This document shows, piece by piece, positions 1 to 6,554 of a stretch of 43,183 nt of DNA. Within the stretch, counting starts at the first letter, position 1; each line of letters begins with the position of its first letter. Below the pieces are notes generated by a model. That model was not told where the DNA came from and ran no database searches. It worked only from the letters and a program-made list of their open reading frames with translations. The position numbers and the translations under genes were made by a program. Where the stretch lies: contig SVIB01000013.1 in NCBI GenBank assembly GCA_015055505.1, positions 1 through 43,183 of the forward strand, written 5' to 3'. This stretch comes from Clostridiales bacterium. Lineage in GTDB: Bacteria; Bacillota; Clostridia; Christensenellales; Borkfalkiaceae.

Positions 1-76
1 TTTGACGGGCGAAAAACCCACAAACGGCGAATTTATCGCACTTATTGCCGATAAAATGCTTTTGGAGGGAGCGTGA
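1..76 (+). CDS. spo0A: Spo0A C-terminal end (partial, cut by window start)
   Basis: Reading from base 2, the frame gives LTGEKPTNGEFIALIADKML and ends at TGA 74-76. This is the last helix region of the Spo0A DNA-binding domain. The same bases recur at 2587-2662 as the end of a second, truncated Spo0A. The upstream part lies outside the window, so I cannot tell whether this copy is the full-length regulator with its receiver domain or another fragment. By inference it is the parental spo0A and the downstream copy is the derivative. Confidence 0.75.
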   Translation, partial: LTGEKPTNGEFIALIADKMLLEGA

Positions 77-142
77 AATTTTTGACAAAAATAAAAAAAG
101 TTAAAAAAATTTTATAAAAAGCCAAAAGAGAGCGCAAAACAG

Positions 143-171
143 TTTACAAATTCATATAATATGTCTATAAT
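143..171 (+). promoter_or_regulatory. Sigma-A-type promoter, repeat copy 1
   Basis: TTTACA at 143-148 and TATAAT at 166-171 are separated by 17 bases. The -10 is perfect and the -35 has one mismatch to TTGACA. It reads toward the broken ORF at 214 and the GH3 gene. The same promoter is present at 2730-2758 in the second repeat copy. Confidence 0.75.
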
Positions 172-212
172 AATTCCGCTACCAAGAAAGAAAATTTGGT
201 TGGCGGAATTTT
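172..212 (+). other. Hairpin at the expected transcript start
   Basis: AATTCCGC at 172-179 pairs with GCGGAATT at 203-210, and TACCAA can pair with TTGGT inside it. Four T follow. The hairpin starts directly after the -10 box, so it would lie at the very 5' end of the transcript. It may stabilise the mRNA, or it may be the terminator of spo0A that overlaps the promoter. It is conserved in the second repeat copy (2759-2797). Confidence 0.5.
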
Positions 213-213
213 A

Positions 214-490
214 ATGAAATTTTTATGCCGGACTTTACAAGGCTTAACCGATTGGCTTTACTTTGCGTTAGTAAAGACAGAAGAAGACGTATGGAGCATA
301 AGCGTGGCTCACGGCGATAAAATTATTTACTCACAGTCAGGCTTTGTAGGATCACAATTCTGAGCAAAATCCGGCGTACAGCGACAACGCTTTAGACGCG
401 ATTTTGTACGGCAATCCTTCAGGTTTCTATCCCCAAGCAAAGGATGGCAGTTTGACGGTTTACGTAACCAAGCTTCGCGGTATAAAATAA
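214..490 (+). pseudogene. Broken small ORF of unknown family
   Basis: An ATG at 214, inside the repeat, opens a 49-codon frame (begins MKFLCRTLQGLTDWLYF) that stops at TGA 361-363. A +1 shift near 350-360 joins a second open stretch, with SEQNPAYSDNALDAILYG and ending VTKLRGIK, that stops at TAA 488-490. The two halves look like one gene of about 90 codons disrupted by a frameshift. I do not recognise the family. In repeat copy 2 the same ATG runs into a stop after 12 codons because the sequence diverges at 2826. Confidence 0.4.
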
Positions 491-515
491 AATAAAAAAC
501 GGCGATAAAGGTCGA

Positions 516-527
516 TAATCGACTTAT
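516..527 (-). repeat. Interspersed motif copy (ATAAGYCGATTA core)
   Basis: TAATCGACTTAT here is the reverse complement of the core ATAAGTCGATTA. Flanks extend the match: read on the minus strand it is CTTATAAGTCGATTATCGAC. It lies between the broken ORF and the GH3 gene. Confidence 0.7.
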
Positions 528-546
528 AAGCTAATATAACAACTGT

Positions 547-577
547 ATCGGGCAACGGAAAGTTTCCGCTACCCGAT
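547..577 (+). other. Strong hairpin upstream of the GH3 gene
   Basis: ATCGGGCAACGGAAA pairs with TTTCCGCTACCCGAT with two G-U wobbles, giving a long stem with almost no loop. It is not followed by a T run, so it is unlikely to be an efficient terminator. It sits 22 bases before the GH3 ATG and could protect the mRNA end or mask the start region. Confidence 0.45.
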
Positions 578-598
578 GCGTTGTTGATTTGTAAAATT

Positions 599-2209
599 AT
601 GAGAGAAAAAATAGAAAAATTAGTAGAAGAGTTATCTTTAGAAGAACTTGTAGGACAATTACTTTGTTATGATATATACGATAAAGACGATCCTAAAGAA
701 GTAGAAGAAAACCTTAAAAAGGTAAGGGCAGGCGGTATATTTATAAAAAGTATGTCGCCTGAAAAAATAAAGGCCTATACTAAAATGGCTCAAAAATATT
801 CCAAATTACCCGTAATAGTATCCGCAGACGTAGAGAGTGGGCCGGGTAATGCGGTGAAAGGAACGCCAAATCTTCCCTATCAAATGGCGTGGGGCGCAGC
901 CGACGACGTAGATCTCGTTGAAAAAATAGGGTATTACACAGGCAAAATTTGCCGTCAGAGCGGTGTTCATTGGACTTTTTCACCCGTAGTTGACTTGAAT
1001 TATAATTTTCAGTCGTCGGACGTAAACGTAAGGGCGATATCCGATTGCCCCGACCACGTAATAAAAATTGCGAGCGCGGCTATAAAAGGCATGCAAGCAA
1101 ATAAAAATATGGTAGCAACCTGTAAGCATTTCCCCGGTAGCGGAGTAGACGAGAGAAACTCGCATTTTTTAACGAGTATCAACAGCCTATCCAAAGAAGA
1201 GTGGATGAATACTTACGGTAAAATATATAAAGAAATGATAAAACTCGGTGTACCTGCAATTATGGCAGGGCATACCGCTCTTCCTGCATACGAAAAAGAC
1301 GTGGATGAGTTTTACGGTTATCCGCCTTGCGTATTCAGTAAAAGCCTTATGACCGATTTGCTTAAAGGAGAATTGGGCTTTGACGGTTGTATAGTGTCTG
1401 ACGCAATGAGTATGATAGGCGCGTCGGCTATGGTTGACGATTTAAAAGACATAGCGGTTAAGTTTATAGAGGCTGGTGGGGATATGGTGTTATTCCCCGA
1501 GCCGACAGACTATGAAACGATATTAAACGCCGTTAAAAGCGGTAGAATTTCCATAGAAAGAATTAAGGACGCCGTATCAAGAGTATTAGTGCTTAAAGAG
1601 CGGGCAGGACTTTTTGAAGAGAGAAAAGAAGAGCCGTTAGAAGACTTTGAAAAAATATCCTATTACGGACAAAAGTTGGCCGATAAGTCGATTACCGTAA
1701 TAAGAAACGTAAAAAATACTCTTCCGCTAAAGCTAAAAGAGCATTCAAAAATACTTATGCTAACTATGATAGAGCCACATTTTCAAGCAAAGCCAACGGG
1801 CGAAGAGTTTAGACCTATGATAGAAGAGTTTGAGAAAAACGGTCATAGCGTAACTCAAATTATAACGGCAAAGCACAAGCAAGTCCAAGAGATTATGAAT
1901 GATTACGACGCCGTTCTTTTGAATTGTAGAATAAGCAGTGAAGATTATCACGGAGCAACTATGAGAGTTGGTTGGAATAATATTATGGTGCTTTGGAGAG
2001 CGTACGTTTTACAGCACCCTAATTTAGTTTTTACTTCTTTTGGCGACCCTTATAAACTGTACGATTTTCCATACTTAAAAACGTATATAAACGCATACTC
2101 AGATTCTCCTTATTCTCAAAGGGCTGTCGCTAAGTTTTTAATGGGACAAATTAAAGCCGAAGGTAAAAACCCAGTAGAATTTAAAGGGTATTTTGAAAGA
2201 GAAGTGTAA
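599..2209 (+). CDS. Glycoside hydrolase family 3 (NagZ/BglX-like) protein
   Basis: Predicted exo-glycosidase of family GH3. The (beta/alpha)8 domain covers about residues 1-340, with KHFPGSGVDERNSH near residue 175, the GH3 loop carrying the general-acid histidine in NagZ-type enzymes, and the nucleophile Asp in CIVSDAMSM near residue 268. NagZ-type loops usually read DSH; here it is NSH, so the Asp of the Asp-His dyad is replaced. A C-terminal domain follows (residues about 360-535, with ITVIRNVKNTLPL). No signal peptide is visible, so it is probably cytosolic, perhaps acting on muropeptides or glycosides. I chose ATG 599 over TTG 581 because homology begins right after it. An ATG overlaps its stop (TAATG, 2207-2211), the start of a next gene cut off at the Spo0A fragment. 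Confidence 0.85.
   Translation: MREKIEKLVEELSLEELVGQLLCYDIYDKDDPKEVEENLKKVRAGGIFIKSMSPEKIKAYTKMAQKYSKLPVIVSADVESGPGNAVKGTPNLPYQMAWGAADDVDLVEKIGYYTGKICRQSGVHWTFSPVVDLNYNFQSSDVNVRAISDCPDHVIKIASAAIKGMQANKNMVATCKHFPGSGVDERNSHFLTSINSLSKEEWMNTYGKIYKEMIKLGVPAIMAGHTALPAYEKDVDEFYGYPPCVFSKSLMTDLLKGELGFDGCIVSDAMSMIGASAMVDDLKDIAVKFIEAGGDMVLFPEPTDYETILNAVKSGRISIERIKDAVSRVLVLKERAGLFEERKEEPLEDFEKISYYGQKLADKSITVIRNVKNTLPLKLKEHSKILMLTMIEPHFQAKPTGEEFRPMIEEFEKNGHSVTQIITAKHKQVQEIMNDYDAVLLNCRISSEDYHGATMRVGWNNIMVLWRAYVLQHPNLVFTSFGDPYKLYDFPYLKTYINAYSDSPYSQRAVAKFLMGQIKAEGKNPVEFKGYFEREV
1683..1694 (+). repeat. Interspersed motif core inside the GH3 gene
   Basis: ATAAGTCGATTA, read as part of codons for DKSIT. The flanks match the longer consensus only weakly (G before, CCG after), so this copy may be chance. 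Confidence 0.4.
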
Positions 2210-2257
2210 TGGCAAAAATGTATATGCTTACCGAAACAAGCCCGTTTATGATGAGTT

Positions 2258-2662
2258 TTGTTTTTGACCGAAAAGAATTATGAAAAAATCCAAAAAAGCA
2301 GATTTCCAAGGCAAGTTACTTTAGACGAAAAGATAAGTAAAATTTTCATCTCGGTAGGTATTCCCCCGCATATAAAAGGTTACAGTTATTTAAGAGAGGG
2401 AATAAAACTTGCGGTAAATACCCCTGACGTTATAAACAATATCACAAAAAAATTATATCCTATGATTGGCGAAAAGTATTCCACAAGTCCAAGTAAAGTA
2501 GAAAGGGCAATCCGTCACGCCATAGAAGTTGCTTGGAGCAGAGGGAGAATTGGTAATATAAACGAGCTTTTCGGCGTGCAGACTTATTTGACGGGCGAAA
2601 AACCCACAAACGGCGAATTTATCGCACTTATTGCCGATAAAATGCTTTTGGAGGGAGCGTGA
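2258..2662 (+). CDS. spo0A: Spo0A DNA-binding domain without receiver
   Basis: The frame encodes the Spo0A C-terminal effector domain almost complete: VGIPPHIKGYSYLREGI, the recognition-helix segment KVERAIRHAIEVAWSRG, and KPTNGEFIALIADK near the end. About 134 codons are open, against about 260-270 for full Spo0A. The phospho-receiver domain is absent. The only in-frame starts are weak (TTG 2258), and no good ribosome binding site is seen. The preceding ATG at 2209, overlapping the GH3 stop, opens a different 24-codon frame ending at TGA 2281, so the junction between GH3 cargo and spo0A lies near 2265-2280. In Bacillus, a Spo0A effector domain without its receiver binds 0A boxes without phosphorylation. 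By inference this fragment would be constitutive if translated; it may instead be a pseudogene. Confidence 0.7.
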   Translation: MFLTEKNYEKIQKSRFPRQVTLDEKISKIFISVGIPPHIKGYSYLREGIKLAVNTPDVINNITKKLYPMIGEKYSTSPSKVERAIRHAIEVAWSRGRIGNINELFGVQTYLTGEKPTNGEFIALIADKMLLEGA

Positions 2663-2825
2663 AATTTTTGACAAAAATAAAAAAAGTTAAAAAAATTTTA
2701 TAAAAAGCCAAAAAAGTGCGCAAAAACAGTTTACAAATTCATATAATATGTCTATAATAATTCCGCTACCAAGAAAGAAAATTTGGTTGGCGGAATTTTA
2801 ATGAAATTTTTATGCCGGACTTTAC
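2587..2825 (+). repeat. 240-bp direct repeat, copy 2
   Basis: Second copy of the sequence at 1-238. It covers the last 25 codons of the Spo0A fragment, the AT-rich gap, the promoter and the start of the small ORF, diverging after 2825. Its promoter drives the acidic zinc-ribbon gene. Confidence 0.95.
2730..2758 (+). promoter_or_regulatory. Sigma-A-type promoter, repeat copy 2
   Basis: TTTACA at 2730-2735 and TATAAT at 2753-2758 with a 17-base spacer, identical to copy 1. The next gene starts at 2864. The 5' hairpin (AATTCCGC/GCGGAATT) is also retained. Confidence 0.75.
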
Positions 2826-2863
2826 TTTGTTGCGAATGATATAAAATTTCGGAGGAGTGAATT

Positions 2864-3391
2864 ATGGGATATATAAAATGTCCAAGATGTGATCTTAATT
2901 ATATGAAGGATGACGAGCAGTTTTGCGACGTTTGTAAGGCTGAACTTAAAATAGGGCCTCAACTTAAATTTGCGGCTTTAAACGACGACGACGAAATGGA
3001 ACAAGTTCTTTGCCCAATATGTAAACGTAATTTTATGGATTCGGGCGAAGAGATGTGCGCTGAGTGTAGAGAACGCGCTAACGAAAAGGCGACTATTGAG
3101 CCTGAAAGAGAGATAGACCCCGAAAACGACGAGGAGTGGAGAAACTACCTCGACGAGGACGAAAAAGAGGCTATATCCAATAAGGGCGACGAAGAAGAGA
3201 TGCTTTCCCTTTCTCAACTTGAAGAGGATGAGGCGAGAGAACTTTTCGACGACGAAGAGGAAATGGACGACGATTATTACGACGACGAAATTCGTGACGA
3301 AGATGATTTTGATTTCCCCGAGGGAAATGCCGACGATTACGACGAGGAAGACGCAATAAACGACGAAGAAGACGAGGAAGAAGATTTTTAA
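2864..3391 (+). CDS. Two zinc ribbons plus very acidic tail, function unknown
   Basis: A 175-residue protein. The N-terminal 85 residues hold two zinc-ribbon-like modules, each with paired CxxC: CPRCDLNY..CDVCKAEL and CPICKRNF..CAECRER. The remaining 90 residues are overwhelmingly Asp and Glu, with runs such as DDEEEMDDDYYDDE, and would be disordered. The tail recalls the acidic C-terminus of RNA polymerase delta subunits, but there is no delta domain, so this is only a similarity in composition. The GGAGGA ribosome binding site lies 11 bases before ATG 2864. It has its own promoter and terminator and is monocistronic. Possible roles are nucleic-acid mimicry or a partner of RNA polymerase; neither is shown. 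Confidence 0.7.
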   Translation: MGYIKCPRCDLNYMKDDEQFCDVCKAELKIGPQLKFAALNDDDEMEQVLCPICKRNFMDSGEEMCAECRERANEKATIEPEREIDPENDEEWRNYLDEDEKEAISNKGDEEEMLSLSQLEEDEARELFDDEEEMDDDYYDDEIRDEDDFDFPEGNADDYDEEDAINDEEDEEEDF

Positions 3392-3397
3392 TAAATA

Positions 3398-3432
3398 AAA
3401 AGAGTAAATGCAACGCATTTACTCTTTTTTTG
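3398..3432 (+). terminator. Intrinsic terminator after the zinc-ribbon gene
   Basis: AAAGAGTAAATG pairs perfectly with CATTTACTCTTT (3399-3426) around a 4-base loop and is followed by a T run. Confidence 0.9.
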
Positions 3433-3450
3433 TGCGGTTAATTTCGTAAT

Positions 3451-3663
3451 ATAGAAAAAGAAAAATTTTGTTCATTTTTTGGACATAGAACAGTTGAAGA
3501 TAAAGAAAAGATTTATTCGGTATTAATAAAAACACTTGAAGAATTAATAAATAAGAATAATTTTCAATATTTTTATTTTGGGGGATATGGAGAATTTGAT
3601 AAACTTTGTTATAAAGGGGTAAGTGAAATAAAAGAAAAGTATGTAAGGATTGTAGCGCGTTGA
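3451..3663 (+). pseudogene. SLOG/DUF1273-like fragment
   Basis: A frame ending at TGA 3661-3663 reads KFCSFFGHRTVEDKEKIY and later FYFGGYGEFDKLCYKGV. The FFGHR opening and GGYGxFD motif are typical of small Clostridial SLOG-family (DUF1273-like, Rossmann nucleotide-binding) proteins. No ATG, GTG or TTG precedes the FGHR motif; the likely start position is ATA at 3451. The protein stops after about 70 residues, before the second half of the fold. It therefore looks like a decayed gene. It is more AT-rich than the genes around it. Confidence 0.6.
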
Positions 3664-3707
3664 CCTATAAAAGAATAAAACTTAATAAAAATGGCAAAAA
3701 TAAGTTT

Positions 3708-3962
3708 ATGATAAAAACTTTTTGTGATATCGGTAAAATAAAAAAGGCAATAAAAGAGTTTCAAGGCAAAGAGGTTTTTGTAAAAGTAAATTTGGGTAGG
3801 AATAAATTTTCCTCGTATAAGGGAAAGATTGACGGAGTATATCCCTCTCTTTTTACCGTTACGCCCAATCACGAATACTTAGGCAAGACTAATTTTTCAT
3901 ACGCAGAAGTAATGTGCAGTCAGGTGATAATTAAAAAAATAAAACAAAAACCCCAAAGTTAA
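3708..3962 (+). CDS. veg: Veg-like protein
   Basis: An 84-residue protein resembling the Firmicute Veg family (DUF1021), which in Bacillus is highly expressed and linked to biofilm and spore-outgrowth phenotypes. Matching elements are DIGKIKKAIKEFQGKEV at the start, then VNLGRNKFSSYKGKIDGVYPSLFTV, which aligns to the KANGGRRK...G.L.ETYPSVFVV segment, and NFSYAEVMCSQV, matching YSYADILTE. An upstream in-frame TTG (3660) would add 16 residues, but family proteins begin near the DI.xIK segment, so I prefer ATG 3708. The spacing from a recognisable ribosome binding site is poor. Its usual neighbours are absent. Confidence 0.65.
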   Translation: MIKTFCDIGKIKKAIKEFQGKEVFVKVNLGRNKFSSYKGKIDGVYPSLFTVTPNHEYLGKTNFSYAEVMCSQVIIKKIKQKPQS

Positions 3963-3978
3963 GATAAAAGGCAAATAA

Positions 3979-4015
3979 AGAGCGGACGGCGAAATTTCGC
4001 CGTCCGCTTTTTGTG
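3979..4015. terminator. Bidirectional terminator between veg-like and CaCA genes
   Basis: A perfect palindrome at 3981-4008, arms AGCGGACGGCGAAA and TTTCGCCGTCCGCT, with T-rich sequence on the right and AAATAAAG on the left. It lies between convergent genes. Confidence 0.9.
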
Positions 4016-4028
4016 TAAAAGTTAGCCT

Positions 4029-4040
4029 ATAAGCCGATTA
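4029..4040 (+). repeat. Interspersed motif copy, C variant
   Basis: ATAAGCCGATTA within CCTATAAGCCGATTATC (4026-4042), ending two bases before the CaCA stop codon. Seen from the antiporter transcript it is the TAATCGGCTTATAGG orientation directly after a stop, the same arrangement as after pncB and aroF. Confidence 0.75.
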
Positions 4041-4042
4041 TC

Positions 4043-5032
4043 TCATAAAAGAACGAATTGAAGCGTTATAAATACCGCGTATATTCCAAGTAAGATATAG
4101 CCCTGCGTTTTAGACAGTTTTCCACGGATAAGAGCAGGGAGCGTAAGTAACGCCATTACCGATAACATTACGGGAATATCAAGAATAAGCGACGCGCTAA
4201 TATTTCCAATCATCATTCCCGAAGGTACTTTAAACGGCGCGATAGATATTGCCATACCGCTAACTAACACGAGGTTGAATATGTTTGCGCCGATAAGGTT
4301 GCCGAGAGATAATGCTCCTTTTCCTTTGATAAGCGAAGTAATTGCCGTAACGAGTTCGGGAAGAGAAGTGCCGAGAGCAACGAAAGTGAGAGAAATTACC
4401 GTTTGAGGAACGCCCCAAGCCGTTGCGATAAAAGTTCCTTTATCTACCAATAGGTCTGCGCCTACCGCTATAAGTCCAGCGCCTACTACCAAAAAGATTA
4501 ATTCTTTAAGTAAAGAACTTTTTTCTTCGTCCTCGTTATTCTTTTCGTCCGCATTTAAAACGGGAGATTTCCTGTCCGGAGAGTTGAGCGCTTTAGCGAT
4601 TGTAAGAACCATATATACAACGAACGTTAAAAGGAGCAAAATTCCCGACCATCTTGGGAATTCGCCTACGAAATACGCCATCGACGAATAGAAAACAGCC
4701 GAGCCAAAGAAAAAGCAAACGGGAATTATAAGCGATTTTTTATCAATGGGCGCAGGTTTTATGGCAACGGTTATTGCCGCGATAAGAGCAGTGTTACAAA
4801 TTATAGAGCCTATTGCGTTTCCGTAAGCCATATCTCCGCTACCGTTTATCGCCGCGGTTGCGGAGACCATAACTTCGGGTAAAGTCGTACCTATTGAAAC
4901 GACGGTTGCGCCTATAAGTATATCGGGTATTTTAAATCTTTTTGCAATACCCGTCGCGCCGTCTACAAACCAGTCACCGCCCTTTATAAGCAGTATTAGT
5001 CCAAAGATAAATAGTAAGATAGCGTCTTTCAT
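4043..5032 (-). CDS. Calcium/sodium antiporter (CaCA family, YrbG-like)
   Basis: A 329-residue membrane protein with the two CaCA alpha-repeats in inverted topology. The first, about residues 40-75, carries GATVVSIGTTLPEVMVS and GNAIGSIICNT; the second, about 215-255, carries TFVALGTSLPELVTA and GNLIGANIFN. The acidic residues in TLPE and SLPE are the family's cation ligands. About ten hydrophobic segments are split by a charged cytosolic loop near residues 155-175 (DRKSPVLNADEKNNEDEEK). Length is typical of bacterial YrbG-type exchangers. Predicted role is Ca2+ export driven by Na+ or H+. It stands alone on the minus strand, converging on the veg-like gene. Confidence 0.93.
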   Translation of the reverse strand: MKDAILLFIFGLILLIKGGDWFVDGATGIAKRFKIPDILIGATVVSIGTTLPEVMVSATAAINGSGDMAYGNAIGSIICNTALIAAITVAIKPAPIDKKSLIIPVCFFFGSAVFYSSMAYFVGEFPRWSGILLLLTFVVYMVLTIAKALNSPDRKSPVLNADEKNNEDEEKSSLLKELIFLVVGAGLIAVGADLLVDKGTFIATAWGVPQTVISLTFVALGTSLPELVTAITSLIKGKGALSLGNLIGANIFNLVLVSGMAISIAPFKVPSGMMIGNISASLILDIPVMLSVMALLTLPALIRGKLSKTQGYILLGIYAVFITLQFVLL

Positions 5033-5224
5033 TGTTTTTATTTCCTTAATTGAAGATATTTTTAGTATACCAAAGGTTTTGTATATTAGTCAAGTAATAG
5101 TAAACTTTATAATAATGAAATAATTTTCACAAACTGACAAATTTTTTATAAAATATGACATACATTTGTCTTAGTAACGGTGTTAATATATGTTTGTAAA
5201 CAAAAAGAAAAGGAGATAAGAACT

Positions 5225-5749
5225 ATGACTTCACAAGCAATACTTAAAGGCGCAATAGACGGTCTTAAAGAAAATCAATATTTATTAGCCGAGAAATATT
5301 ATTACGGAATGGGCGCGGAAAAAAACGTGGCGCTTGCCGAAAGTTGGTATAAAGAGGCGGCAAAAAGAGGGCATACTGCATCAATTTATATGTACGCGTA
5401 TCTATTGCTTTCGGGAGAGGGTGGAAATATCGACCTTAAAAAGGGAACGAGATATCTCAAAAAGGCTGTAAAAAGGAACTATTTGCACGCTCTACTTTTG
5501 CTTGCGAGAAATTATTATTACGGTTACGGCGTTAAAAAAAGCGAGAAATTTGCCTTTAAACTATGGGATAAAGGCGCAAAACTCGGTTGTCCCGAGGCGG
5601 AATATTACTTAGGGCTTTGCTACGCAAAGGGTATACACGTAAAAACTAATATATTAAAGAGCAAAAAACACCTATATAACGCTTTAGAAAACGGGTATCA
5701 AATAGCCTCGATTGCTATTGAAGATTTTATCAATCCTAAATTAATATAA
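5225..5749 (+). CDS. Sel1-like repeat protein
   Basis: About 174 residues made of Sel1-type (TPR-like) helical repeats: LAEKYYYGMGAEKNVALAESWYKEAAKRG, then repeats around YAYLLLSGEGG.., LARNYYYGYGVKKS and YLGLCYAKGIHVKTN. Such repeats act as protein-protein scaffolds. No signal peptide or membrane segment is present. ATG 5225 is preceded by AGGAG at 5211; the in-frame GTG at 5180 lacks one. The AT-rich gap 5033-5224 must hold its promoter, but no clear -35/-10 pair stands out. Confidence 0.85.
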   Translation: MTSQAILKGAIDGLKENQYLLAEKYYYGMGAEKNVALAESWYKEAAKRGHTASIYMYAYLLLSGEGGNIDLKKGTRYLKKAVKRNYLHALLLLARNYYYGYGVKKSEKFAFKLWDKGAKLGCPEAEYYLGLCYAKGIHVKTNILKSKKHLYNALENGYQIASIAIEDFINPKLI

Positions 5750-5789
5750 GTTCTAAAAGCAAAAAAGCCGTCATAGAATATAACAGTAA

Positions 5790-5803
5790 CTCCCCACGGG
5801 GAC
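5790..5803 (+). other. Small hairpin next to the spoIVFA ribosome binding site
   Basis: CTCCCC-AC-GGGGA forms a 5-bp GC stem ending just before AAAAAGGAG. It is short, and a structural effect on translation is only a possibility. Confidence 0.3.
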
Positions 5804-5819
5804 AAAAAGGAGAATTGTT

Positions 5820-6554
5820 ATGAAAGACGGAATGGAATACGCCGAAATGCTTGGCGCAATCTCGGTATCGTCGTGTGAGGTTAGCGTAAAACCCGCCAAA
5901 AGGAGAAGAAAAAAGGACCTTAAGGAAGAAGTGGTTGCTAAAATCAACGAAGAAAAGCAGGTTGAAGAAATAGCAAAAGACTACGCTGAATACGAAGAAA
6001 TAAGCAGTGACGTAGAAGAAACCTATACTTATCAAGACAAACCGCGCAAAAAATTCAAAATTGACGTTTTATACGTTCAAGGAATAGCCATTTTTGCTCT
6101 TGTAGTTACTATTTTACTGACCAATATTTTTTGGGAAAACAGCGGAATAAACACCCTATTTAAAAATGCGTTTTCAACTCAAACCGAGCAAGTTGACGCA
6201 AGAACTTATTTGTCTTTTTCGGCAAAATCGCCCTCTAACAGTCTTACTGCTACCGTTGACGAAGGAGTGATGACTTTTTCGGGTAAAGGCGCGCTTTATC
6301 CCGTTTGCGACGGCGAGGTATCGTCTATAGTTGAAGAGGACGGCAAATATACCTTGACGATAGAGCATAGCGACAAATTTAAAACGGTAATTTCGGGCGT
6401 GGATTTCGTCTATACCGAAAACGGTTCGGAAGTATTTGCGTATATTCCCGTAGCCTTTATAGCAGGCGGAGATGCCAGCGTTTGTATGTACGACGACGGA
6501 AAACTTTTAACCGATTATATCGTTGAAGACGGCGCTATTATATGGGAAAGTTAA
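5820..6554 (+). CDS. spoIVFA: SpoIVFA-like membrane protein with degenerate M23 domain
   Basis: A 244-residue bitopic protein. Residues 1-80 are charged and hydrophilic. One membrane helix (about 82-105, YVQGIAIFALVVTILLTNIFW) is followed by an outer domain with the lysostaphin/M23-like beta fold seen in SpoIVFA: ALYPVCDGEVSSIVEEDGKYTLTIEH. The metal-binding His and Asp of active M23 peptidases are not evident, as in SpoIVFA. Identification rests mainly on layout: its last 13 bases overlap the SpoIVFB gene, the same order as in Bacillus, where SpoIVFA holds SpoIVFB in check in the forespore outer membrane. AAGGAG lies before ATG 5820. Confidence 0.75.
   Translation: MKDGMEYAEMLGAISVSSCEVSVKPAKRRRKKDLKEEVVAKINEEKQVEEIAKDYAEYEEISSDVEETYTYQDKPRKKFKIDVLYVQGIAIFALVVTILLTNIFWENSGINTLFKNAFSTQTEQVDARTYLSFSAKSPSNSLTATVDEGVMTFSGKGALYPVCDGEVSSIVEEDGKYTLTIEHSDKFKTVISGVDFVYTENGSEVFAYIPVAFIAGGDASVCMYDDGKLLTDYIVEDGAIIWES

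Larger units (their letters stand above)
1..238 (+). repeat. 240-bp direct repeat, copy 1 (spo0A end plus promoter)
   Basis: Bases 1-238 match 2587-2825 almost perfectly, with a few differences around 126-140 including one single-base indel. The repeat covers the spo0A 3' end, the following AT-rich gap, a promoter, a hairpin and an ATG with eight codons. Identity may continue to the left of the window. The two copies bracket the GH3 gene, as expected for a tandem duplication or homology-flanked insertion. Confidence 0.95.

Noticed and set aside
2978..3418. Minus-strand ORF of 146 codons, hydrophobic
   Set aside because: It is the complement of the acidic GAC/GAA-rich tail of the zinc-ribbon gene; the apparent membrane protein is an artefact of that composition.
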